Shown in pieces: positions 21,244 to 31,800 of a stretch of 64,000 nucleotides of DNA; the stretch's first letter is position 1, and every line of letters begins with the position of its first letter. Both the position numbers and the translations under genes were made by a program. Source of the stretch: Amblyomma americanum (lineage: Eukaryota; Arthropoda; Arachnida; Ixodida; Ixodidae); the NCBI RefSeq assembly GCF_052857255.1, contig NW_027526484.1, positions 1,523,501 to 1,587,500 on the forward strand, given 5' to 3'. The notes beneath the pieces are model-generated. The model did no database searches. It saw nothing but the letters and a program-made list of their open reading frames with translations, and had not been told where the DNA came from.

Positions 21244-21477
21244 GGTTTGGTTTTATGGGGGTTTAACGTCCCAAAGCGACTCAGGCTATGAGGGACGCCG
21301 TAGTGAAGGCTCCGGAGATTTCGGCCACCTAGGGTTCTTTAACGTGCACTAACATCGCACAGTACACGGGCCTCTAGAATTTCGCCTCCATCGAAATTCG
21401 ACCGCTGCGGCCGGGATCGAACCCGCGTTTTTCGGGCCGGCAGCCGAGCGCCGTAACCACTCAGCCACCGCGGCGGC
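21244..21477 (-). repeat. Ruka-like SINE, near-complete
   Basis: On the minus strand: head GGTGGCTGAGTGGTTACGGC (A box) and CGGGTTCGATCCCGGCC (B box), body with GGCGAAATTCTAGAGGCCCG and a tail up to GGGGGTTTAACG... (21244 end). It is the best-preserved copy in the window and is flanked by TA tracts. Confidence 0.85.

Positions 21478-21480
<3 letters not shown>

Positions 21481-21555
<75 letters not shown>
21481..21555. repeat. (TA)n microsatellite
   Basis: About 37 uninterrupted TA dinucleotides between the SINE head and foldback repeat 2. Confidence 0.98.
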
Positions 21556-21558
<3 letters not shown>

Positions 21559-21700
21559 AGTTGAAGTACACTTGAGGAAACTTTTATTTACCAACGGGTT
21601 CCAACTGTGGACCGTTTTTCATCAGGGTAAGACACGGTCCTCTGTTCGAGACCGTTAGTAAGTAAAAGTTTCTTCAAAGTTTCTTCAACTCTTCACTTAT
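21553..21700. repeat. foldback repeat 2 with hammerhead-like cores on both strands
   Basis: The arms 21553-21597 and 21652-21700 are inverted copies (AGAGTTGAAG and AAACTTTTA motifs). The minus strand reads CTGATGA at 21625-21619, a partly paired segment, then GGAAC and CCGTTGGTAAATAAAAG. The plus strand reads ACGGTCCTCTGTTCGAGACCG then TTAGTAAGTAAAAG. The order CUGANGA, stem II, GAAAC, short stem III, GUA is that of type I minimal hammerheads; each copy has one or more core substitutions. Confidence 0.55.
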
Positions 21701-21728
21701 GTTATCAGCAGTCGCGGAAGTTTTCAAG

Positions 21729-21729
<1 letters not shown>

Positions 21730-21805
<76 letters not shown>
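21730..21805. repeat. (TA)n microsatellite
   Basis: About 37 uninterrupted TA dinucleotides between foldback repeat 2 and the next SINE. Confidence 0.98.
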
Positions 21806-21813
<8 letters not shown>

Positions 21814-21816
21814 CAG

Positions 21817-22010
21817 CGGCGCCGCGGTGGCTGAGTGGTTATGGCGCTCGGCTGCTCGCCCGAAATACGCAGGTTCGATCCCGGCCGCGGCGGTCGAATT
21901 TCGGTGGAGGCGAAATTCTAGAGGCCAGTGTACAGTGTGATATCAGTGCACGTTAAGGAATCCCAGTGGTCGAAATTCCTGGAGGCATTCACTACGGCGT
22001 CCCTCATAGT
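21817..22010 (+). repeat. Ruka-like SINE, 3'-truncated
   Basis: Head GCCGCGGTGGCTGAGTGGTT and CAGGTTCGATCCCGGCCGC, body to GGCGTCCCTCATAGTC, where the copy stops abruptly at the start of the next foldback repeat. Confidence 0.85.
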
Positions 22011-22013
22011 CTC

Positions 22014-22084
22014 AGTCTTCTTCAGAGTGTTTTTGACGTGAGTCCCTCTCTGAAGAAGACTGGTCCCCAGTTGAAACATCAGTA
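22014..22084 (+). ncRNA. hammerhead-ribozyme-like motif in foldback repeat 3
   Basis: Perfect 14-bp arms AGTCTTCTTCAGAG (22014-22027) and CTCTGAAGAAGACT (22048-22061). Starting inside the second arm, CTGAAGA (22050-22056, CUGANGA box) is followed by ACTGG-TCC-CCAGT (stem II), TGAAAC (22072-22077; GAAA box) and ATCAGTA, which can form a two-pair stem III AC/GT before a GUA cleavage triplet at 22082-22084. Such minimal type I hammerheads occur in Penelope-like elements. An extra A before stem II and an uncertain stem I lower confidence. Confidence 0.45.
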
Positions 22085-25000
22085 AAACCTTATGTTTTCT
22101 TAAGCCTGCGTCAGTATATTTGAGAAGCAGTCGTTATAGCAGCCTTTGATCTCTAAATCTCTGTAAGGTAAGGAGAACCGTTTTCCTCGACATTCGAGAC
22201 CTCTTGGTGTTGAGGAGTGCCTTTGAGGGCTGCATTGTGCGGATAAGACGAAAGCCCGTTGCCTTGTTCCTCTTGGCAAAATCATTACTTTTAATCTGCA
22301 GGACTGCAACTACAATTATAGGCGTACAAGAAAAAGCAAATTTTCTAGAATTTCTTCCTTCTTTTTCGCTGAGTGTTTCGCTCCGGCAGCAAAACTAACC
22401 GACTGAAATAGGTCGCGTTAACTCCGGCCAGTGCGGCTCCTCAGTCTCGGCACAGTGACCTTGGGAGTACGGCGTAGAGCTTGAACCATGCTGCGCGGGA
22501 AAAAGAAATCAAAGCCAATATCCTAATCATGCCTAGTAAGTCATTAACATAGATCAGCTGATTTATTCTGGCGCGCTGACCCTGAAACATAGCACGCGAC
22601 AAAAACATCACCCGGAAAGTATTACCACACGTGGCTCATAAAAGAAGCAAACGGAAGGGGAAAACCTACGTTGAAAGTCCGTTCCAAATAAAACAAACTA
22701 AGCAGTATCGATTCGCCGCCCAGGCTTTAATACTCTCGGTGGTGGCACTCACAGCGCCAGTTTTCGTTTTCCTTTTAGCTCGCCCGAGCGGACGCGCGTG
22801 CCGGGGGGGAGGGGGGGGGGGAGGGGTGGCCTTAAAGGGTCTTGGCCGCCGGAAGGAAAACCTCGTCCGAAAGCCGCTATATTTTTGCCGCAGAGCCGTC
22901 GTCCTCCTCTTTGTTAGTCTAGATGCGCGGCGCTTTTATTTGCCACCTCTGCCAGAGGCGCCGCTTTTGCACAGCGCTCCGTAAGACAAAAATGTGTGTG
23001 CAGGGGGTGGGAGGACGAGTGTGTTTCCTATCTCGAAGTTGCTTTGGGCGTTTGGCGCGAAGCCAGAAGCGTGGTCCGCACCGAAGTAGACGGCCGCTGT
23101 ACTTACCAGCCTGCCATTACGCAAAATTGCAGGCGATGAGAGGACTTAGAGCGGGAACAAAAACACCAATTATTGATGCTATCTTTAAGTGCCAGTTAGT
23201 AGCAAGAAATGTGTAAAACTGACCGCGAAAAACACTACAGATAGTGAATTATGCACGCGCACAAACCTAGCGTTGGTTTCAAAATGGTTTGCTATCGCGA
23301 ACACTCGGTCTATATGCCCGAAAGCGGAGGAAACTAGATATAAAGAATCGAACGACATTGATGGCAGAAATCACGTTTTCGAGCGTACTACAGAAAGGAC
23401 ATTTCGACAGCACGTTTTTTTTCCCCAGCAATATACAATACCCCGTTCGCGCTCTCAAGAACCGCCATGTATTATTTCTCAGCTGCGCTGGCGTCAACAG
23501 ATATCTTAGTTTTTACCTGTCAACAATTTCTTCAGGTTATTTATTCTGAGTGCTTCGCTTGGCTGCAGAAAACAGTAATATATTAGGGTGCAAACAGGTG
23601 AAAAACGTAGATTCGGCGTCTTACCCGTCATGTTCCTCTTTCCTGCTCACTACTTAGCACGATCTGGCTAGCCCACGCACCGGACTAAGCTTTGCCTCAA
23701 CGCGGCGCTTTGAAGAATGTTCCAAAATATTTTTTAACTGTATATTCTCTACACTACATGCATGTCTTTGTAAAACCTATCGACGGCTTTGAGCAAATGC
23801 TTCTGTAAGTGTAGTAAAATATTATGAAATGGGTCTACAAATAAGGCCACATTTCGCTTTCTTCGCTCCATAGAGCGCTCCTTGATTGCTTTGAACAAGG
23901 TTGGCATGTTGTGTACGCGGGTTTTACGTGCGACAACATTCCCACAATGACATGCGGTGAAGACTGCGCGACAACCTATCTGCGTCATTTTGTCGGCTGG
24001 ATTAAGGTGAATCGAATCAATTCTACGGTGCATGTAAGTCTCCTGTATTGTTTACGAAAAGAAAAGAGAACCATTTAATGGTCAAATACGGCATCTACTA
24101 CAGGCCACATCAACAACAAAAGGTACTCTAAGTGCTGCATACGCACCACTTTTATATATTAACTAGAGAAGACATAACGTGAAAAGTAATTCAAAAGGTA
24201 ACGGGGAATGAACCATTGAGCATTGCACGAAACAAAAAAAGCGGGAGGCAGGAAAGATTGAAATTCCTGACCAGCATTTCGACAGGAGGAGCTTTTTCAG
24301 GCTTCCCTCCCTCCGGTTGTCCATATTGTGCTGTCAAAATTGCAGTCTTTCCTGCTCTCTGTCTAACGTTGTCGGAACCTAGCGATTTGGAGTGGTTAAC
24401 AGAAGTCAACTCCACAGTGTGAAATAAAAAAAAAACTGAATTTTAGGCCCGTTCAAGGTTCCTTTACATCGTAGATGGTAAAAATTACCGACGCGTAAAA
24501 CAACGGCGATGAGATTGTTGAATATTAGGTAACGGAATAGTGCGTTTGGGAACAGCTCGAGAGAAGAAAACATCGCGGCAAGAACCTGCTGCAGCAAGAG
24601 AGAGTCAGGGCAAATGATAAGGGGATGTATCGCCGGTAAAAGGCTAGTTTGCATAAAGGATTGCATTACCAACCATACACAAACGCTGAAAAAGTCTGCG
24701 CATTCCTTATGACTGTAATTTTTTTTTCTTATGATACCTATCCAGAACCGCAGTGCGTGCAGAAAATGATTTTCCTAGCTGGTGCTAGGCAAATCAAAAA
24801 CGCAGTAACAACTAACAACGCAGTAGTATTGAACACTGCTAGAATAACAGGGATGGGAGAGGGAGGCAGATTTGCATTTGGTGCCCTATATTTCTTTTGC
24901 TACCTTGCAAAGAGTGAAGAGAAAAACGTGTTGGATACGTATTCATACCTGCCTTTCCATATCTTTTATTGCTAATAAGGGCAGGTTGCTAACGCTGCAG

Positions 25001-26099
25001 TTCCCATTAGAACATATTCGCTAAAATGCCTCGTCGGCATTCGGGAGTGCCTTCAGTGGCTTGCGAATCAGCTTTTGTTAAATCATCGCGTACTCAGCTT
25101 TACAAGCTCGTTGTTATGCGGTTATTATATTTCAAATATTCTTTAATACTGTTTTTGTTACAAAGAGCACTTTCCTTCGGCAACATACGTGCCTAAAAAC
25201 TTTCTAAATTCATATTCTCACATCAATAGATTTTCTGAAGACACTTATTAACAAGTTGCTGAATACATGTGCGGAATGCCCAAGAGCCCAAAGCACTGAT
25301 AGATGAAAGAGATTTTAGCTGCTTTCCAAAGGAAAAGATTTCGCTTGAATAAGTGCCATGGGCATAACGAAACGACTCATCTTATGCAGAAATAAAATGA
25401 GATGTCCAAATGTGAAATGTGAAAACCGCAATAGTCTAAAGGCACAGAAACACTTATTAGTAAGTATTGTACCATTCATACTACTTTGTTTGTTTGAGCC
25501 AGAAACTTTTATTTGCACTATCTTTTTCATGTACTGTTCGCCCCTTTGAAGTCTCGGTATATACATATACTTGCGTACGGTCACCGAGCTGTTAGGTGCC
25601 TTCAGTGAACTACCATTATTTAGCCAGAGGGTGTAGCCCACACTAAGGTCTTCCTTCTCATTGCATGCTATTCGGACTGCGCGCCACACTACACTGGTAA
25701 AGCACGGTAGGTAGGCAGTGTAGCCCATCTAGGCATTTTCCAAGGTGCTGGCTGTTTTCAGTCTCAGCCGGAACTGTTGGTGGAGTGCGCATATTTTTTT
25801 CTCTTGAAAAGTAATAATGTACAGCTCTACACAGAGAGGAGAGATGCAACGGTGTCTTATATTGGCTCATCCAGGAATGGGCTTGCAGGCCTTTCGAACA
25901 AAGCACTGAGGGGGAACGAAATTGTCCCATGTATCATGGAAGGGGACGTGAACTGTCATATGTAGCTGTGTAGTGGTGTAAGGCAACAAATGGTGCTCTT
26001 TTCTGTGCTGTATTTTTTAAAAACTGCTAATGTAATTACAGGAGCAGAACTTCAGTGCATGACTGATTACTAATATTGAAATCAGAATGGTGGGGATAG
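22085..26099. other. unassigned intergenic sequence
   Basis: It holds a G-run near 22803-22826 inside a GC-rich stretch (about 22740-22990) and otherwise AT-rich sequence. No exon, RNA gene or transposon domain was recognised. Frames such as 24649-24975 (plus) and 25658-25930 (minus) lack motifs. Confidence 0.45.
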
Positions 26100-26790
26100 G
26101 AATTATAGTGAATGAAATAAAGTTTTGAGCAATCTAGGAAGAGACCAACAGTTTGCGATTGGCAGCGAGGTATTTGTAGACGCAAGGGAATGCATTTATC
26201 CAGGGCAAGTAGTGACAGCAGATCTTGATCATGAGAGGAAAAGATCTAGGGGAATAATAGAAGGGCGGAGTGCATTTCACTGGTACTGTGAGTTCATGAA
26301 TAGTTGCTCATCAGTATCTCTCAAAAGGGAAGCATAAAATAGTTGTATATTGCCAGTACTCACCTATTGGAGAGAACCTTGGAGGCTGACGAAAAGATTT
26401 GAATATAAATTAAGGACAGTGCAGCGAGCTATGGAAAGGACAGTGATAAGGGTAAAGTTAAGAGACAGGAAGAGAGCAGAGTTTATTACCGGACGAAACA
26501 CGGGTTATTTATACCCCAGTTATGATCAAAATGATGAAATGGGCATGGTCAATTAAAGTAAGGAGGAAAATGTACTCTCGATCGCCGCTTAGGGTAACAG
26601 AGTGTATTCCAGGGAAAGTCCAATGCAGCAGGGTGCGATAAAGTCGGGATGGCAGATGACGTAAGGAAGTGCTCGGGGATGGTTCGGACCCGGGATGACG
26701 CAGGGCAGGGTTAACTGGAGGTCATTGCCGGCCTTCGTTATGCACCGATAGGAAGGAGCTTGTGGTGCTGCTGCTGATGATGACATTTGC
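26100..26790 (+). pseudogene. RTE-like LINE relic (same family as 10348-11218)
   Basis: It reads NLGRDQQFAIGSE, YPGQVVTADLDHE, then after a stop PVLTYWREPWRLTKRF, QRAMERTV and VKLRDRKRAEF. All parallel the LINE inside element A (REQQFTIGSE, YLGQVVTADPDHE, LTYGAETWRLTK, LRDRKRAEW). The 3' end is TGCTGCTGATGATGAC near 26768-26783. Strongly degraded. Confidence 0.75.
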
Positions 26791-28535
26791 AACTGATGTT
26801 TAGTCTAAGTTTTCTTGCCTGTTCCCTGTTTTGTAAATTCAGCAGAGTTACGGTGGATATAACGGTGTATGGAAAAAGATTGACCTTGTTGTCATCTAAT
26901 AAAGCGTAAGAGGACTTCGTTCAAGTAGGTTATTTTTTCTCCAGGAATCTTCCGGGGGGATGTGAGAATTTGTAACCCTCTACTGTCATATCACGAAACG
27001 CTCACACCGCGTCACTGGGTCCATGTAAGGATGCCGAGCGGCTACATCAGCTACCTACGACAGGAATAAGGGGAAGTGAAGGTGCCAAGAAAAGCTAAAC
27101 CTGCGATGCGTTCCGGTCGTTCTCATTTTATTTCTGGTAAATGTTGCTTCATCGCGATACGGAAACAGAAGACTCGCCTAAGAACTGCGGCCAACGAGAT
27201 GCAGCATCATGTTGCAACGCTGCCGTCATGGCTACGCGCCGTCTTCCGACACAAGGGCAGCGGAAGGGCGAGGATGAGATACTAATAAGAAGCAACAATT
27301 CAGGGAGTTAATCGGAAAGTCGCTGTTATGCGAGGACCATGAACATTACAAAGGGTGCGTGATTTATATCTCTCTACATACTACATAGGTGGCAGATGGA
27401 GAACCTGACGCCTTTTTGTTATTTTGCTCCTACCTGTTCGCATCGAATTTTTTTTTTGGGGGGGGGGGGAGGGGGCAGATGGAATTTGTAGAGCAAAGCT
27501 TACTTGCTTAGCCCATGAATCAGCTAAAGTTGTAATAGTTTTTTTTTTTTGGTTAAGCCACTTAGCGCTGAATTTCGCCATCGAATCTACACTGTCAAGC
27601 GTACGAGAAGGCCTAGCCGTGCGCATGCGAAGCTAGGAAATTTGATCTGGCCACCTGTCGCCTCCCCTAAACGTGGAGAGGGCATTTCCCTCTCTCTACT
27701 TATCCACCTGCCAATCATGGTAGGTGGTGGCATTGGACGGAACATAACTTGATTCAATCAAATGAAAATAAGGAAGATATTTTAAATCAAATCACTAAGT
27801 AATTAAGGTCTTGCGGCTGACTCTTCTAGAGTCCAAGGCAAAATGCAGGGCTGTATGGCCAAACTCAAACTATACAGCTTTCGATGCAAAAGCTTTCACA
27901 AAACTTTCGCTCGGTTAACCTGAGGAGCTTATAACGCTATTAACGAAAATTTTACAGTGAATGACGAGGTTTATATCCGCGTAAAGACGAGAGGATATAT
28001 GCATGAAACGTCGTTTCGTACACGACTCATCTTTGAAGGTGGTTACAGCAGTTCAGCTTAGTTCAATTTATTACCTTAAAGGACCCCTTTTCTCGGGGGT
28101 AATATATACATAGAAGTAAAATCGGGAGCATATTTAAACGCTGTTTCGCCATACAAGCAGGCAGCATGAGGATAAAAGCGTTTGTTGCAGAAGTGCATTT
28201 TTTGCTCGATGTGGCTATAAGCAAAACGACTGGGTAGCGGAACAGCCGAATGATATAGAGCTCCGCTGTTTTACACATGTCATTTATTTTTGGCACCTCC
28301 AGAGAAGGGATGAAATGTTCTGTCACCACCGACGTCAGATTTTTCGTTAGATGTGGACGCTGAAGCAAGAAACACTTCTTGAAACGTCATTCCAGTTTGC
28401 TCTACTTTTCCTGTGCTCTGCAAATGCGCTGAAAGCGCAACTAGAGCGTTATCACCCATCGCGTTCATCCCCGGTGAAGACTCTTTTCTGAGCGCTTCTC
28501 CACCGCTTGCATGAATTATGGCATCACCAGTAAAG
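26791..28535. other. intergenic sequence downstream of the NRF-6-like gene
   Basis: It contains homopolymer runs (27447-27475, 27540-27551). Read on the minus strand it should hold the 3' UTR of the NRF-6-like gene: AATAAA signals (TTTATT on plus) lie at 28283-28288 and near 28068. No other gene was recognised. Confidence 0.5.
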
Positions 28536-28832
28536 TCAAAGGTGGCAGCTTGTTCGGCTGCAATTCCCAGGAAGAATCCCATTCGACGTGTTCTTCTCGG
28601 AGCTGGTTTGCCAAATGTCCAATTTTCTATCTCTGAACGTCACAACGGCGTCCGGAAGTTTGTCTTGCACAGAGTTGTCATTCGGCGCTTCGTCTTTCTC
28701 TCTCCCCTCAGTCTTGCGGCGTTGAGGGTCGAAAATCAGCTTGTCCAGGCGTCCTGTCGGCACCTCACAAAAGATGAACAGAAGGTAACTCAGTAGGTAG
28801 CTCCACACAAGCATGCTGAAGAAAAACGAAAC
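28536..28832 (-). CDS. NRF-6-like gene, last exon
   Basis: Acceptor TTTTGTGCAG precedes GTTTCG at 28832. 98 codons and TGA. A transmembrane helix (SFFFSMLVWSYLLSYLLFIF) is followed by CEVPTGRLDKLIF, the family's C-terminal signature, then a hydrophilic cytosolic-looking tail rich in Lys, Glu and Ser. A second open frame (28280-28582, minus) overlaps the end and could matter if a frameshift is present. Confidence 0.78.
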   Translation of the reverse strand, partial: VSFFFSMLVWSYLLSYLLFIFCEVPTGRLDKLIFDPQRRKTEGREKDEAPNDNSVQDKLPDAVVTFRDRKLDIWQTSSEKNTSNGILPGNCSRTSCHL

Positions 28833-31800
28833 CTGCACAAAACACGAAATAAGACGCACATTTAGCTTCATTCAGTCGCTGCGATTTCTCTTCTGCCCCT
28901 AAACCAAATTTAACCAATTCCACACGTTAGAACTACTAGGTAGCGTTTCAGAGGCAGTGATATCTGACACACAGTCCTTGGCAGTTAATTTTCGGCTGCA
29001 AAAAATAGGCAGCTCTTATGACATCATAGTATATGTAAGGCTGGAGGCGTTCTTAAAAAAGAAAATAAAATAAAAAAAACAACTTATCTAATATTTTCTT
29101 CAGAGATAAACTTCTCGACTTGCTTTGAATCTGCAGAACTGGTGAAACGTTTTTTTTTCAGCGTACACAAAAGATGTCGAGACACACAACATGTGTTTAT
29201 TTCAAAGGCTGCCTGTATTTTTCAAACTTTACAATGACCCGAGAACACGACCATACTTTTTCGTTCTGGGAAGTTCGGATTCCTTACCAAAAGTTTTGCA
29301 CTTAGTATTGTCTCGGTGTTGTTTTAGGTTTACTGAAGAGAACAAATGCTGATTAGGATACATATATACTATACCGGACAAATGGTGCCTTGAAGATAAT
29401 GTAAAAATAAATGCTGTGTGGACAAGCAGTAAATAAAGCAATGTCAAAGGGTAAGGCTGTGGCAGGCTTTTACAAGCAAATGCCTATTGTAAAAGTGCGT
29501 GATCTGTGAAGAAATTTCATTTTAAACTTTGCGTGTAAACGTACGGTGCCAATTAGCACGTGATGAAACGAGTGAAAAGCCTGACTAGCTAGGGATGCTG
29601 TTGTAATTGAGCAGACGCTCTCTTTCCAGAAGATCAGTGTTGGTAGTAGGAGTACAACGCCATGATGCGACACATGGACTATGAGGGATGCCGTAGAGGA
29701 TAGTTCCGGTTTAATTCAGACCTTAATTCAGTTATTTAACGTATTCACAGCACACGGGCATTTTTGCTCTTGGCTTCCATTTAAATGCGGCCGCCGCGGA
29801 CGGGATTATATCCCACGACCTTGGGATCAGCAGGTGAACGCCAAAGGTACTGAGCCACCAGGGTGGATTTTTTCAGAAGAGAATTCTTCTACTTTTGCAA
29901 CCACCATGTTTCCTCAAAGAGCAGGCAGTGAATAAGATCGCTGAACTTGGCGCCTCTAGTGACGCTTAAGGCTTTGAATGTGTAGCGGCGGCCTCTGTCA
30001 GCGTGTTTTTAAAGAAATAAATACATAGAGGTATATCTTGTTATCTACTCTACAATTAAGGAATTGAAAGCTTTTTTCCAGGAGACACCTGGCCACGCGA
30101 AAGGTACAGTCAGGAATATTTTGGTGGAACGCTGATGATGCCCGACAGGTATACCGCCATTCATGCTAAACGATACGTACGATGCTAAGCAAGCACTTTC
30201 AGCCTGATGGCTTCCGCGATCGGCGCGACTCTGCAAAGAATGCAACCTGGCAACGTCGTGTTGTACCTGGAACATATGCCGTCCTCCTTGCGCATTGGGG
30301 TCGCAGGGTAGGCACAGGAGATCGAATGCTTGGTGTCTTTTTCTGCACTCGCATCACAATCACTCTGACTCTTGAGTGTCTGCTATTCAATTAATGTAAG
30401 TCCTAAATTGAGTCAAGCCGAAAGCTTCAGATTAATTATTTTTCTTTCCAGGGTTTTCGCAAGAACTCTCTTTGCTAGAGCGCTTGGTGCCCTCAGAAGA
30501 TGTCATTATATTGCGGTAGCAATGAAGATATTTACCCGGTTATGACCGAAGTTTAATTTGTGCTGTTAAGAGATTCGAAGCACAAAACTTGATATTGAGA
30601 AAAAAAACTCGTTGAAATTCTTCTGGGCTCTACAGGATTTATTGGGCTCTCCTTGAGTTTCTTGTGGTTCAGTTGGCTTCATTTAGCTCCTTTTATTCAA
30701 GTGATTCAAATAAAACTCGGGTATGTGCGGTTTACAAAGTTAGAAAGGACATGACGGATAAGAAGAAAGGCCACCGAAACAGACATTCTCGAGAATGCGC
30801 AAATTCATATAAGCTCGCTAACTCATCCGCCTATGTACGAACGAAGAACGCGCCAAGGAGCAGAAAGCACTCAACGATTGAAAATAGCCGCTATGGTACA
30901 CTACTAAATCTACCGCCAGACATTCCTCTATGGCAGCAACTAATGTATGCGCGATGCAACTGAAGTCGATGCTCGTTGCTTAATTATAGACAAATTTCTA
31001 CCTTTCTGTTCTCTGCTATAAAACATTTTTTTTTTTAAATTCACTGAGAGTAATACCCATTTTCTTGAAGCGGTAAAGGACTTATTCCTTTATGCAGCAT
31101 GCTAGACACGCTCCGCGCCCGCATTACATTTCTTAGGATTCGTAGCCGTGTTGCAACTACGTTGCCTGCCAATAGGTGATTGTGCATGCGCGATGCGCAT
31201 TATTATCTGCATGGTGGCACAGCAATACGGAAACGGTGAGCCGGAAGTACTAGCATGCCCTTCGCAAATGCTCTGAAATGCCTAGAGGGGATTGCTTTTA
31301 GGTATAGATATGCGGTGGCCTAAGTAACGATGTCCTTGGCCAGTGTATTTAACCGCTGCACCTTCCAAAGCTTAACGTTTTTGGTCCAGACACTCACCAC
31401 AGAGAAGTGCGAAAAAAATATCCTCTCCCGGGAGATGTGCAGGCACAGGTGTATGAAGGGTAGATGGATGATGTACACGCCGAAGGCCAGTCTGCTAAGA
31501 GGCGTGAAGGCGCTCCATGAGAGGAACTTGTTGAGAAAGCCTAGGGGAACAGACAACATGACTGGTGAAAAGAAGAGAACCATGGAGCACCTTATTAGCA
31601 GCAGTGAAAGTTTAGCATTGCCCAACGACATTCTGTGGTCATAAGGAACGAGAACCGTTAGAGTCGTTTGAACGATTCCATGTTTCGTTCAGGCTCTAAT
31701 GTGTCGAAGGGAGGTTACAGAAGATTTAGACAGGACGCAAGGAGCGGTGCAGACATGACGAGTGTTATTAGCAACATGCGCAATTGATAGTAGCGCTCGT

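Noticed and set aside
22631..22984. 117-codon plus frame over a G-run
   Set aside because: Low-complexity composition, no motif, interrupted by a homopolymer.
24191..24422. Possible hammerhead motif near 24245-24300 (minus: CCTGAAAAAGCTCC ... GTCGAAATG)
   Set aside because: The segment between the boxes cannot form stem II and the CUGANGA box is altered.
24649..24975. 108-codon plus frame
   Set aside because: No recognisable domain, no splice or promoter support, and composition like neighbouring non-coding DNA.
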